NCBI GenBank assembly: GCA_000149265.1 | Contig: CH002917.1 | Coordinates: 1,586,856 to 1,650,855, forward strand | Direction: 5' to 3' | DNA: 64,000 bases | Source of the DNA: Ciona savignyi | Lineage: Eukaryota > Chordata > Ascidiacea > Phlebobranchia > Cionidae | Shown here: in pieces, positions 25,276 through 36,148 of the stretch | How positions within the stretch are numbered: the stretch's first letter is position 1 | How the letters are laid out: each line of letters opens with the position of its first letter | Notes under the pieces: model-generated | What the model saw: only the letters and a program-made list of their open reading frames with translations | Told to the model about the DNA's origin: nothing | Database searches by the model: none | Made by a program: the position numbers and the translations under genes

Positions 25276-26122
25276 GTGAATCGGGATTAAACCGGTTCAA
25301 AGCGGTCCAGACTGGTTGCGTCACCACGGCAAGCTTCAGAGGCCGCGCAAACACGCAACAAACCTGACACACAAGCGGCTTTTACCGCGTATTTTTCTCG
25401 CCGGCAAGCCCGACCTCCCGTTTTCAATGCAGTACTGTACGCGCCCTTATCTCTTTGGTGTCAGTGCTTTTACGATCTCTTTTTTTTCGCTTTGTATTTA
25501 TAAGCGAGTGCAGTATGTAAGCCCTCTTTTCCCTTCTAATGAAATTCTTATTTTTATTTCCCGCGCTCGCCCGTCGGCGGGACGTTTTTAGCTATTCGCA
25601 GTGCAAAACTCGCAATACCACCCTACTCAAAAAAACAACTCTCCTTAAAAAAACCCGGCCCTTCTGAAACTGCCTTACTCACACAAGCTGCTGAAGGAGC
25701 TGCAATAGTCGTGTACTAAATACGTATTTTTTCTTGTTTTTACCGTTCGCCCGATCCCTGGTGTAAATACCCCACACCGCTGCCCTCAACAGCATTTTCC
25801 GTCCCGACTCGCGTTTTCCCTTTGCAGTACAAATTATCATGTTGATACTCGGGAACGGTTTAAACACGTCCTTGCACATATCTATTGCAAAGCAGACCTT
25901 AAAGACGCCGGTTACCGAACAAATTGTCCCCTAAAAAACTTCGCACATTTCAAATCGCACTGAATTAGAAGAACCGGCGGTTTTAAGGTTTCGCTTTTGC
26001 CTGTTTTTGATGACTACAAACTCGTGTTCTACTTTCCGCCCAATAATTTCTAAATACACGATCTGCTATTACAATCTAATGTTTTTACTCCTTGTTTTAG
26101 AAGAATAGGATTCCCATGTTAA

Positions 26123-26330
26123 CGGGCAACACTAAAATGAGGGAAAGCGGGAAGGAGGGAAACTGCACAGTAAATTAAGGAAACTAATTTAAACCCTGCC
26201 CTAAACACCGATCTCAACCTTAAAACTAACCATAATTTCCACCCCATGTTTAAAACTAACTCTAATGCCCCAATCTTTATTTTAGTGTGCAGTTTCTCTC
26301 CTTCCCGCTTTCACTCCTTTCAGTTTCCCC
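26123..26330. mobile_element. Foldback MITE (GGGCAACACT family), copy 3
   Basis: Downstream of RBFOX. Flanked by 9-bp direct repeat CCATGTTAA (26114-26122 and 26331-26339). Inverted termini and core as in the other copies. Confidence 0.85.
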
Positions 26331-27565
26331 CCATGTTAATCCACATTGATGGCTCAACAAAGTTTGCTTTGTATTTCGGATTTCCTCGGTCTGGAGTCCG
26401 GTTAATAGAGCTATTATATTTAAAAATTATTATATATAAATGACATATTGTTATGGATTGTGTTTATAATCTACTTTTTTACGCGACCGCATAGTAAATT
26501 GGGAAAAGACGATGCTGAAAAAATCGGCTAGTTTAGAATTCTTTTCACTAACGCATCGAATGGATAGCAGTGGGTGGAAGAAAATTCAAATGAAGATTTT
26601 GCGTAAGGGTTTTGGGTTAGTTCTGGTGTATGCTATCCGGGTTAGTGTAAGTTCCCATACTTTCATTTAATGTTGCTCAGTTGGTGACAAGCATCGACAA
26701 AACATATATTTACGGAATAAGTGCGGCCGTGGAATAGGATATTTTTACAAACCTTAATTCTAAATTGTAATCAGCTTGATCTAAATTCTAAAACATTAAA
26801 AAACAATTTAAAATGGCTATAGTTGTTGAAACCATAGTAGTAATACATAGCCGTATCATTTTTCTGGTATTGCTTCAAAGGTGAAAGTCCTGGTCCAGGT
26901 AGATCATATTGAGTAAAATCAGAAGAGCAGGCTGTGCTTTAATTTCACATGCAGGGACAACATTCTGCACAATAATTTCATGGTGCGGCTCAGTCACCTC
27001 ATCAACAATTACCAGAGGATGGAATAATCTCATCCAATCTGCACGCTTTGATCTTCTGCAGCTTGATTTGGATGCTGCTTTTTAACCTGAAAATGTATAG
27101 GGTACCGCCGAGGGCCTCTTCTGTTTTATGGGAAATAAAAAGGATAGTTATTAAATATGCCAGCTAGGTCTATATAATTTGTGTATGTTTATACACTATA
27201 GACCAGCCTGGAAAGTATTGCACATCTTGACGAGGTCTTGCGGGTAGACATCACGGCGCAATGCAAAACGGTTGTAATTTTACAAGTGTAAATTCCGAAA
27301 AATATGTTGATTTAAAATGATCTTGACAAACACTATCCGATGGTCCAGCATTGAATAATTTATTCGTTCCGGTAAAATTTCGCTTTATTGCTACCCTCCA
27401 CTTCATTCTTAATTCTTTTTTTGTATGCATCCGGAAATGTGTGGCCCTCTTGACTTTAGCATTGTGGCACGCAGCAGTACTGAGGCATATTTAAAAGGGA
27501 ACTTGCTTGCAAATTAATAACTGAACTATTACAGCATAGGCCTAGTAGATTACTTGTACTAATGT

Positions 27566-27677
27566 TTTTTTGTTTTTTTCTACCGGGCAAAGGTTTGAAC
27601 CCAATAAGGGCTCAACCCCAAGCTGTTTTTGTATGGTTGGTATCGGTCGCTTTAACCATTTGGCCACACGACCGTAC
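27566..27677 (-). mobile_element. Type S SINE with perfect 17-bp target duplication
   Basis: Flanked by ATTACTTGTACTAATGT at 27549-27565 and 27678-27694. Reverse strand has a tRNA-Ser-like head (CGTGTGGCCAAATGGTTAA) and B-box-like GGGTTCAAACC; poly-T at left is the antisense A-tail. Long TSD plus A-tail is the signature of LINE-mediated retroposition. Confidence 0.88.
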
Positions 27678-27781
27678 ATTACTTGTACTAATGTCGTTGC
27701 AACGATGGGCCCAAATTCAGGTTGCGCCACCATGGGGAATCCAAGCCGTTTAACCCCATTAGGGTTAGATATGGGTTTGAG

Positions 27782-28086
27782 ATAGGATAGGATATTCATG
27801 TTTATCCCCGTAAATGGGAAAACCAAGGGGGTTATTACACGGGCAATCGTCAGATCACCTCGCGCCCATCGTCGGGTTACCGGAGCTATATTGCAGTGTG
27901 TTGAATATGATAGACACGTTCCTTCAATTTGGTAGAATTCATTATCCAGGCAATGTCCGGTTCAGGCAATGTCCGTAAAATGCCTTGCAGAAGGACACAA
28001 CCGACTAGCTAGCGATCAGTTTCGCACCTTCAACCTTTCGATTGAAAGGCGTCGCACTTAACCGTTAGACCAACCGGCCGGACTAA
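27782..28086 (-). mobile_element. tRNA-derived SINE type G, reverse copy
   Basis: Reverse complement of the 32018 element from the GATAGGATAGGATATTCATG tail through the ACCGTTAGACCAACCGGCC tRNA-like head. Upstream of the amnionless first exon. Confidence 0.8.
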
Positions 28087-28381
28087 AAAGATGAACGTAA
28101 AGGTCGTCTCATTTTTATTTGACCTACTTTTATTACTCACAATCCCTATCTTTTTCATCCTGTAGTGTTCCCTATGAAATGTAATAATTCTGCGTTTGAA
28201 TCCAAAGAACAATGCACCAAATAAACAACAAATGTCGTAACGTTTTACAACTTAGCGCGTCGTACCAGCCAATGCTGGCAACAAACAAAAGAATACATGC
28301 AGTTAATGCTAAACCCAATCCATTATTAGGCTACTGCGTTTATTTCATATTCGACCTGAGCGTATAGGCTTGTAGAACAAT

Positions 28382-31300
28382 ATGCACCAAAGATTGTTAA
28401 TCAAGACGACGCTTTTACTCTCAGGTACAGGTCAGGTTTTTAATTATTATCTATAAAGACCCCGTTTGGCCGTATTTTCGTTTTCCTATACTTAATTCTA
28501 GCATATGTAGCCTACCTTTAAATAGGCCTAGCGTGTTTCCAAGCGAAAAAACGTAATTTTCAGATGGATTTTTCGTAACTGCTGGTAAATAGACTTTAAA
28601 ATTTTCCTGGGTTAAAACGCGCCTGTGTCAAAAATTGCCTAGGCTAAAACTTTTAAGAGTCAATACTTGTGTCAAATGAAACTCGTCACGGTTGAACCAC
28701 GTGTGGGTTTACATTAGTGTGCGTTGAAACTCGTAAGAGTTTGAATATCGTGTGAGTTGTATTCCTATTTTAAACCATATAGTATAAACTCGGTCAGGTA
28801 TTAAATGGAATAATTGTCCTAAATTACAGTTTTTGATTCACATTTTTTCCAAACAGTGTTTGCAGCGTGTCGATCGAAAACCTACTCGCAGAGGTTTATT
28901 TCCAATTCCAACTTTGACAACCCCAACAGATGGGTAGACGCAGAGCACGGGATACCCTGTGCAGGTGACACAATCCGATTCAATGCGGACGATGTAAGAT
29001 ACTGATATAACCTGACAACACTTAAGCGATAACATTACTTTGGGTTGAATAGGCCAAGTAGTACCAGTTTAATTTTGGGCATTAGAACGATTAACATAAG
29101 ACACGTTCGCGATCTTTTTACCGGTATTTTTACCTTATGTTGAATACAATCAAGAATTTGGCTTAGCTTAAGTTTAAGTATTAATATTCCACCGGGTTTA
29201 AGTGACAAAAGAATATTTTAGGATGAGATAGTATATATCTGTTTTATACGCGTGAAGAGAAAAAGCAAGCTGCGCTATTACACATGTTAGCACCATGTAA
29301 GATTACCTTGTGTCCACTCTAGGTTTACCGGAACTATTACAGTGTATTGTATATGATTGTACGGTACTTCTAGTTTTAGTATAATCCAGTATTCTACCGG
29401 GTACAGGGGTTGACTGTGCATCTCCCAGCTTGGGAAAAGGTCCCCGATGCACGAAGGGTTACCAGCTTAAAATGTTTAGGTTAAAATGGAAGGGGTTTTC
29501 AGTTTAGGTTGCAGATCCAAGCTTTAATTTTAAGGTGTAAAAAGTCTAAGACTTTCTGTGGCTGGATTCTGAGCGACAGCCTATTTTGTTAGATCACTTT
29601 GCATTGGAGAGATATAAAGGATAATTGGTTGAGAGTATCCTAAATTATACTGCACTAAACGTGTATCTTACAGGTTGTCTCAGTATACGTTGAAACCAAC
29701 AGCAGCATAAAAGAACNNNNNNNNNNNNNNNNNNNNNNNNNNNNNNNNNNNNNNNNNNNNNNNNNNNNNNNNNNNNNNNNNNNNNNNNNNNNNNNNNNNN
29801 NNNNNNNNNNNNNNNNCTATTCCTGTGTCGTGATTTGATTCGCTTGCCATTTTTCAGTACTGGGGGGAAATGAATAAACTAAAAACTTAATTAATATATT
29901 TTTAAATCTCCACACTTTTACCGCCAATTTTTCTTTCTAGGTATTTCCAACGAATGGGGAATTTATTTTCGCGAATGGGGTAGTTTGGGGGGCGGATGAA
30001 AGTCTATCACCCTGTGTTGATGCGGATCATGAGCATGGTGAGTTTAAGAGAAAGGTTTGATGATAATTTCATTATGAGGATAGGATGTTTTTGTTTATCA
30101 CCTTGAATGGGAAATCGCCAGTGGCGTTGTATATGATGGAGATGTTTTTTTAGTTTTGGTACACCTTCTATTCTACTAGATCCAGGCAATTTCGTTAAAT
30201 ACTTTACCGGAACTATTGGCAAGTGTTTTGTATGATTGAGAAGTTTTTATAATTTAAGTTCCTTGAAAACCTTCAACCGAAAGGCAACGCACAAACCCAC
30301 TAAACTATATATATCTAACATATCATGGACAGAAATATATCCAGAAACTAAGGTAATCGAACACAAAATTTTAGACCAACACCAAATTTAAAAAAACAAT
30401 GAATGTAACATGCTGCTTAATAAAGGTTGTTATTATTTTTAGTTGTGACATACAACTCAGAACCTTACAACTGGTTCAACTTGGATAACTGGCAAACTGA
30501 AAACGGAAACGGTGAGATCTTATCGCCAGCAGATTTGCTCGATATTGAAAAGGTAGACTGTTTGAGATAAAGTTAGTTGTACAGTTCCATATTAGACTTT
30601 GTTGGTTTAGTTTATTTATTTCCCTTCTCTTGGGATTCTCCCTACAAAGGTAAACTGACATAAATGCTCTGAGCAATTTAATGCAACAGTACTAGAAGTA
30701 TGCTATAAACGTGTTGCATTAGAATGTGCAACACTAAAAGGAGGAAAAGCGAGAAGGAGGGAAGAAGGAAAACTTCTCACTAAAATTACGGAAACTAATT
30801 TAAACCCTCCCCTGAACACTAATCTTGACTCCAGAAGTAAAACTAACTCCAACCCCATGTTTAAAACTATCTCTAATGTCCTAATCTTCATTTTAATGTG
30901 TGCGCTCTCTCCTTACCGCTTTCCCTCCTTTTAGTTTTCTCCCATTAGAACGTCAACATTTTTAAATGTAGATTCCGTGCGATTTTGACTCCGTGTTGTT
31001 CCCGGACGCATCTTCGTGGATGGTTGATATTGGGATGAATGTCAAACTTAATCGACTCACCATTTGGAATCAAGTAAGTTAAAAATGTTTGGTTCTAACA
31101 GCACACAAACATAATAATCAACTTGCAAGCTGACTTATATTGTCGAGTATACAAGTAAAAATGCCATAGCAATAATGTTGAGTTGGTAATTGAGTGGTGT
31201 GCCGTTTGTTTTACAAAATAAATTACTCGACTGAGTTAAACTAAAGAAATCTTCTCTCCCATCATCCCCGTGGTGGCGCAAGAGCATAGTATCATTAAAA

Positions 31301-34300
31301 ACAAAAAAGGATATCGCACTTCGGCGAACAATTAATTTACTCCATACGACATATATGTTTGTTTCGCATAAATGTAAACAAGTGGATAACGATACCACAA
31401 CTCCAGGTTACCAGAGTTATTGCCATATCTGTTTTATACCCGTGAAGGAAAAAAACAAGCTACGTTATTACCCCAGATACCACCATGTCAGATTACCTTG
31501 TGTCCACCCTAGGTTTACCGGAACTCTTTAGTGTATTGTATATGATTGGACGGTACTTTAAGTTTTAGTACACTCCAGTATTCTACCGGGTACAGGCTAT
31601 GTCAGGCTATAACCCGTTTATCCGCATATATTGTTTGCTAAATATCGCAAAGCGTCGAAAAAGAATATTTCGCAACCGTATAGCTGAAAAACGACGCTCT
31701 ATAATTAATTGACTGAGCTATGCGACCAGCGACACTTAAGCATGTTTAGACCACGAATAATGGCCTAGTATAGCCCTTTGCTAAAACTCAATAATAATGC
31801 CTTGTTTAGAACTACGACTCTGCTGGATTTCTGGACTATCGGACCACCGGCAGAGGGCGCTACCAGTTCCAGGGCGACGGCGTTTTAACGGCGGAAGGCG
31901 GAATATGCAATGATGCAGCCGGGTGTGTCTGTCGGTCAGCTGATGCCGTTAGCATAGAGGTGGGGACAGAATACTATTAATATTCGCTAACGATGTAGGG
32001 GAGATGTAGGGTCGAGTAAGTTGGCCCGTTGGTCTAGCGGTTAAGTGCGTCGCCTTTCAATCGAAAGGTTGCAGGTGCGAAACTATTTGCTAGCTAGTCG
32101 GTTGTGTCCTTGGGCAAGGCACTTTACGGACATTGCCTGAACCCAGCGGATTAATGGGTTCTACCAAATTGAAGGAACTTGTGAATCATAGACAACATAC
32201 TGCAATAGCTCCGGTAACCCAACGATGAGCGCGAGGTGATCTGACGATTGCCCGTGTGTTAACCGCCTTGGTTTTACCATTCACGGGGATATACATAAAT
32301 ATCCTATCCTCCTAAGTTGTGGCGAGTAAACTGCATATGGAACCTCAACTCCAAATGAAACCTCAGTATGAAACCTTAACCGGCCTCAACCCCAAATTCA
32401 GTCTAACCCTAGCATGGAACCCACCACCAAATAATATTTCAACTTAAATCTTAACAATTAACCCTATCTTCATTTATTGAGTCAAAAGAAAGGAAAGAAA
32501 AATGGAACAAAGATAAATACTTACTTAAGAAAATTAAACTAATTCTAACCCTGTCCAAATACTTTAACCCAAAACTAACTCCATTACTTACAATAACCCT
32601 AACGTCTTAATTTTAATTTGTGTTTTATTTCCCCTCTCTTACCCTTTCCTTTTCTTTTAGTTTTCTCGTGTTTTTCACACTTTTCCAACCCAACTCCTTT
32701 TCTAGAATCTGATATGCGATTTGGTGCAACCTTGTCAAGCTACCAGTTGCGCCAACGATTTCAAAGCCTCCGGACAGTGCTGCAGCTCGTGCGGGGCAAT
32801 GTTGACGATGTCTTACACCGCGATTTACACCGAAAGCGCAATGCAAAGTCTGATTGATGAGCTGAAACAAGACCAACAGGTGTGGAATTCATCTCGTATT
32901 TCAATGATGTGTTGTTAAGAAGACCCCCAAATCTATATATACTTTCAGTATTCCGGGTTGCATGCAGTGCTATCCAAAATCGGCTTAACACCCACAAGTA
33001 AGTATGGTAGAATTCCTTATCGCTATAATGCGTCGGTCCGACAATAGGGTGATTTGATTAAAACCAACCGCGCACTTTTCTCGATTTTTAATTCTTGTGT
33101 GTGGTGTTAACCAAAGCATTTACCCGAAATAGCTTGAATAAGGTGGAATGTAATGAATTGAACAAAAACTGAACAAATATCATACCAAAACAATATATAT
33201 TTTTTGTATAACTTTCCAACAATATGTCACATTTACGCATTGGTTTTATTAAGGTTTTAATGTGCGATTGTTAAACTTTATTGGTAATTGTAAATGGCGT
33301 GTAATAACGACACTCGATTCGTCGCAACCTTTCCGCTTGCGTTTATTATGGCAATTAAGTATATGGCATTTGAAAATCTTACTAATAAACTTAATACTTT
33401 ACATTCACAGCAAAGTCGTCACCAACTGCGCCCTTCATCCAAATTTTGGTCACTGACGAAAATACAGGAACAGCTACCGGGAATACTGCCAAGGACTTTG
33501 CAAGTTCATTATACAACCAAATATTACGATGTACGATGTCATTTAGCTTATTTTTCCACAACTGATTAAACTGTTTTTCAGCAATGGACACCTTAGGAGT
33601 GGCGAATGTAACTATGAAGTCGTCAGGAGAAGGTGCTTCCCCTCAGACGGGAATGCAAGGCGGAGAAATTGCGGGAATTATTATCGGGGTGTTGGTGGCG
33701 CTCGCGTTACTTGCATTAGTGATATTCTTATTAAGAGGGTATGGTATATATAATTTATTAGCACATTATCGAGTCAGTTAGAGCGTCGGCAGTAAGCCAA
33801 AGGGCTGACAGAACGAAGTCAGCGAGTCGGCTGTGACTTTCTAGGCAATTAGCGGACGTCGCATGAACCCAATACATTAATAGGTTGGAATTAAAACGTC
33901 TTAATGAGACTTATGATAGCCTAGGGTTGGGCAAAATTCCCCATAGAGTATAACGTATGTGGTCAATTTAGCAATGCTTTGCGTAAAAATGCATGATTTG
34001 GTTTCCATACGGTGGGTCGATTAAGTATAGGATGATATTTTCATGTTTATCCCCGTGAATGGGAAAACTAAGGGGGTTAACACACGGGCAATCGTCAAAT
34101 TACCTCGCGCCCATCGTCGGGTTACCGGAACTATTGCAGTGTTTTGTGTATGATTCACGCGTTCCTTCAATTGAGTAGAAACCATTAATCCGCTGAAAAA
34201 GTGTCTTTACCAACGACACAACCGACTAGCTAGCGATCAGTTTTGAAACGGCAACCATTCAACTGAAAGGCGACGCTCTAAACCATCATACTAACCCGTC

Positions 34301-35509
34301 GACGTATAACATAACAGCTATTAGTGCGTGCGTTTCTCCAACCCTGCTTGTTATTTCCATTGGTCGTGGCTGTTTGACTCTAGATGTCACTCTTACAGGA
34401 GAAGATCGTACTCTTTCAAGTTCTGGGACGAGAGTAGTGACAACTATGACAACCCACTGTGCGATATGTACCCCAAAAACGTGGTATGCGTGTGGTCATA
34501 TGTCTTAATACGAAACAAGGGGCAACACTTAAAGGAGGGAAAGAGGGAAGGAGGGAAGGAGGGAAGGAGGGAAGGAGGGAAGGAGGGAAGGAGGGAAGGA
34601 GGGAAGGAGGGAATCTGCTTACTAAAATTACGGAAACTAATTTAAACTCTGCTCTAAACACTAATCTCGACCCCAGAACTAACCCTTACTCCAACCACAT
34701 GTTTAAAACTCAGTCTAATATCATAATCTTCATTTCAATGTGCAGTTTCCCTCCTTCCCTCCTTCCCGCCTTCCTTCCTTTTAGTTTTTTCCCGAAACAA
34801 GGAAATAAATTTAAAATAGACCCAGCTAGAATTTACCGGAAACTTTAGAAGAGGTAACAACTAATTAACAGTGATGTATATAGTTCCAAAATCTGTCTTA
34901 AATCCAGTTCAAAAATCCACTAAAATCCATATTCAAACATTCCCACCCACCACGAGACTTTGATTATTTGTTTTTGGTTTTATATTCTCGTAAAATGTAA
35001 CCATAGGATTATGCTGACGTGAGGAAAAGTTCAAATTCGGGAGGTTTTAATATTTAGTTCCACGACTTGTGTGTTTTTTCAAGGTTGTTATGTAAACACC
35101 GCAACGCTATATGAACAATTAATTTTATAAACTGCACATATTCCGAGGAAAACTAAAAAGAGGGAAAGCGGAAAGGAGGAAAGAAGAATAACTGCACACT
35201 AAAATGAAGATTAGAGCATTAGAGTCAATTATAACCCATGGGGTTGGAGTTACTTCTGGGGTTTTGATTAGTGTTTGGGGCTGTGATAAAATTAGTTTCC
35301 AGTTTTACTGAACAGTTCCCCTCCTTCCCTCTTTCCCTTATTTTTTTGTTGCACCTTATTCTTATCTGGTCGTTTTTATACAGAGCGGCGAGCATGCGGT
35401 GAGCCCACCGGTATATACAGCCACAATAGCTGGTCTGCCTTCATCCGATGTGTTCAATGATTTCCACGGCACTTTCGACAATCCACTATACAACGAAGCT
35501 GATGTCTAA
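28382..35509 (+). CDS. AMN: Amnionless (cubilin-binding type I membrane protein)
   Basis: In vertebrates amnionless binds cubilin (the cubam complex) and carries it to the apical membrane for endocytosis of vitamin B12-intrinsic factor and proteins. Exons: 28382-28424, 28857-28993, 29674-gap, 29941-30037, 30443-30552, 30972-31073, 31810-31959, 32706-32879, 32949-32997, 33411-33530, 33582-33738, 34399-34483, 35384-35509, all phase-compatible; about 464 residues if two bases of exon 3 lie in the gap (human 453). Exon 1 supplies a signal peptide (MHQRLLIKTTLLLSVFAAC). Next come two W/PC-type amnionless repeats (FDNPNRW...GIPCAGD; FNLDNWQ...IPCDFD), then a Cys-rich VWC-like stretch (CVCRSADA, CCSSCGAM), one membrane helix (AGIIIGVLVALALLALVIFL) and a cytoplasmic tail with YDNPLC and FDNPLY. 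AATAAA lies at 35515-35520. Recognised by order and spacing of these blocks; convergent with the claudin gene. Confidence 0.93.
29285..29420 (-). repeat. SINE tail fragments in amnionless introns
   Basis: GTTTACCGGAACTATTACAGTGTATTGTATATGAT and CCAGTATTCTACCGGGTACAGG segments match the body of type G SINEs; near-identical fragments recur at about 31483-31600, with a weaker one at 30085-30245. Confidence 0.5.
29430..29890. repeat. Interspersed repeat R3, copy 1 (gap inside)
   Basis: Shares, in order, GTGCATC...GATGCACGA, GTTTAGGTTGCAGATCCAAG, CTAAGACTT, TTTGCATTGGAGAGATA, ATAATTGGTTGA and, beyond the gap, CCGTGATTTGATTCG-type sequence with 61145-61890. Exon 29674 of amnionless is embedded inside it. 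Class unknown; no coding capacity seen. Confidence 0.65.
29717..29816. other. Assembly gap (100 N) at an amnionless exon
   Basis: N run cuts exon 3 of amnionless after 43 bases. Alignment by eye to the vertebrate protein suggests that only about one codon and the donor site are hidden. Confidence 0.95.
30726..30942. mobile_element. Foldback MITE (GGGCAACACT family), copy 4
   Basis: In an amnionless intron just before the exon at 30972. Flanked by CATTAGAA (30717-30724 and 30943-30950), an 8-9 bp duplication. Confidence 0.8.
32018..32316 (+). mobile_element. tRNA-derived SINE, near full length (type G)
   Basis: Head resembles a tRNA: GTTGGTCTAGCGGTTAAGTG (A-box) and a degenerate B-box around GGTTGCAGGTGCGAAAC. 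Then a unique body (GCTAGCTAGTCGGTTGTGTC, GGCAAGGCACTTTACGGAC) and a tail ending CACGGGGATA...TATCCTATCC. In an amnionless intron. Other copies in the window define the ends. Confidence 0.8.
32478..32668. mobile_element. Degenerate foldback MITE copy in amnionless
   Basis: Weaker match: GAAAGGAAAGAAAAATGG... left arm, core with AACTAATTCTAACCCTG and CTAACTCC, and right arm TTTCCCCTCTCTTACCCTTTCC. Lies immediately upstream of the exon at 32706. Confidence 0.5.
34027..34303 (-). mobile_element. tRNA-derived SINE type G, reverse copy
   Basis: Same family (tail TATAGGATGATATTTTCATG, body TCGTCGGGTTACCGGAAC, head degenerate). Lies in an amnionless intron. Confidence 0.75.
34521..34793. mobile_element. 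Foldback MITE (GGGCAACACT family), copy 5, expanded arm
   Basis: In the last amnionless intron. Flanked by 9-bp GAAACAAGG (34512-34520 and 34794-34802). Its left arm contains an expanded GGAGGGAA tandem array, making this copy longer than its relatives. Confidence 0.85.
34537..34612. repeat. (GGAGGGAA)n octanucleotide microsatellite
   Basis: About nine near-perfect 8-bp units within the arm of the MITE at 34521-34793; other copies have only two or three such units, so the array expanded after or during insertion. Confidence 0.85.
35152..35345. mobile_element. Foldback MITE copy in inverted core orientation
   Basis: Same GGGAAAGCGG/AAGGAGG arms, but the core reads as the reverse complement of the others (GGGGTTGGAGTTACTTCTGGGG). 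Located 38 bp before the last amnionless exon. Target duplication not clear. Confidence 0.65.
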
Positions 35510-35514
35510 AACCC

Positions 35515-35520
35515 AATAAA
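35515..35520 (+). terminator. Polyadenylation signal of amnionless
   Basis: AATAAA begins six bases after the TAA stop, implying a very short 3' UTR, unless a more distal signal is used. Confidence 0.55.
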
Positions 35521-36148
35521 CCTGCAGCTAATTTGCTTAAAAATAGCTTGCACGAATTTTATCTAGACCCAATGCTATAAGAACACTACAAAAAAACAAT
35601 ACCGTGATGAATATCATTTGGTAATTCGTGTGCAGAAAATAATACATATTATTCTGTATTTTTATTCTTAATAGCCTTTTCCCAATTAAAATAAACCTTT
35701 TCTCTATAGTCTATCTATATTCTATATGATCATACAGCGCACCTAATTTTTGCAATGAATTTGTACGCTTTCTCATTTATAAACATTTTCGCCAGTTGTG
35801 AATTGGTAAAATACGATTATGCATGGAAAAACATACAAATGACGATTTGATCTTCGGTCATAATTGGACGATGTAAGTAACTTTGCTTACTTGTCTACAA
35901 GGGGAAGTTTTGGTAGATATTTATACGGACCATTGGTAAATTACTGGAGGGCTGGGTTTTATTAACTAAAATTAAAGGGGTTTATTAATGAGCGTATTGT
36001 TAGTGAAATTTTTAAATAATTGCAAGAAAATAGCTTTAAGGCGATTTTCCATTAACGATTGCATATTAGTATTTACCGCTACTGCCACGTTCACCAACAT
36101 GCGTAAAGGGAAAGGCGGTTTATATTGGTCTAACATCATCATGAACTA

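Noticed and set aside
28091..28165. Short ATG frame encoding a hydrophobic stretch (MNVKVVSFLFDLLLLLTIPI) as the amnionless signal peptide
   Set aside because: It ends in a stop with no usable donor in the needed phase and abuts a SINE; the exon at 28382-28424 fits phase and donor consensus.
32024..32097. Possible functional tRNA gene at the SINE head
   Set aside because: A-box is good but acceptor stem does not pair and the B-box is degenerate; many diverged copies exist, so it is a SINE head.
34328..34848. GGKEGRREGGKEG-type repeat proteins
   Set aside because: Translation of the GGAGGGAA microsatellite in a MITE; no start or splice support.
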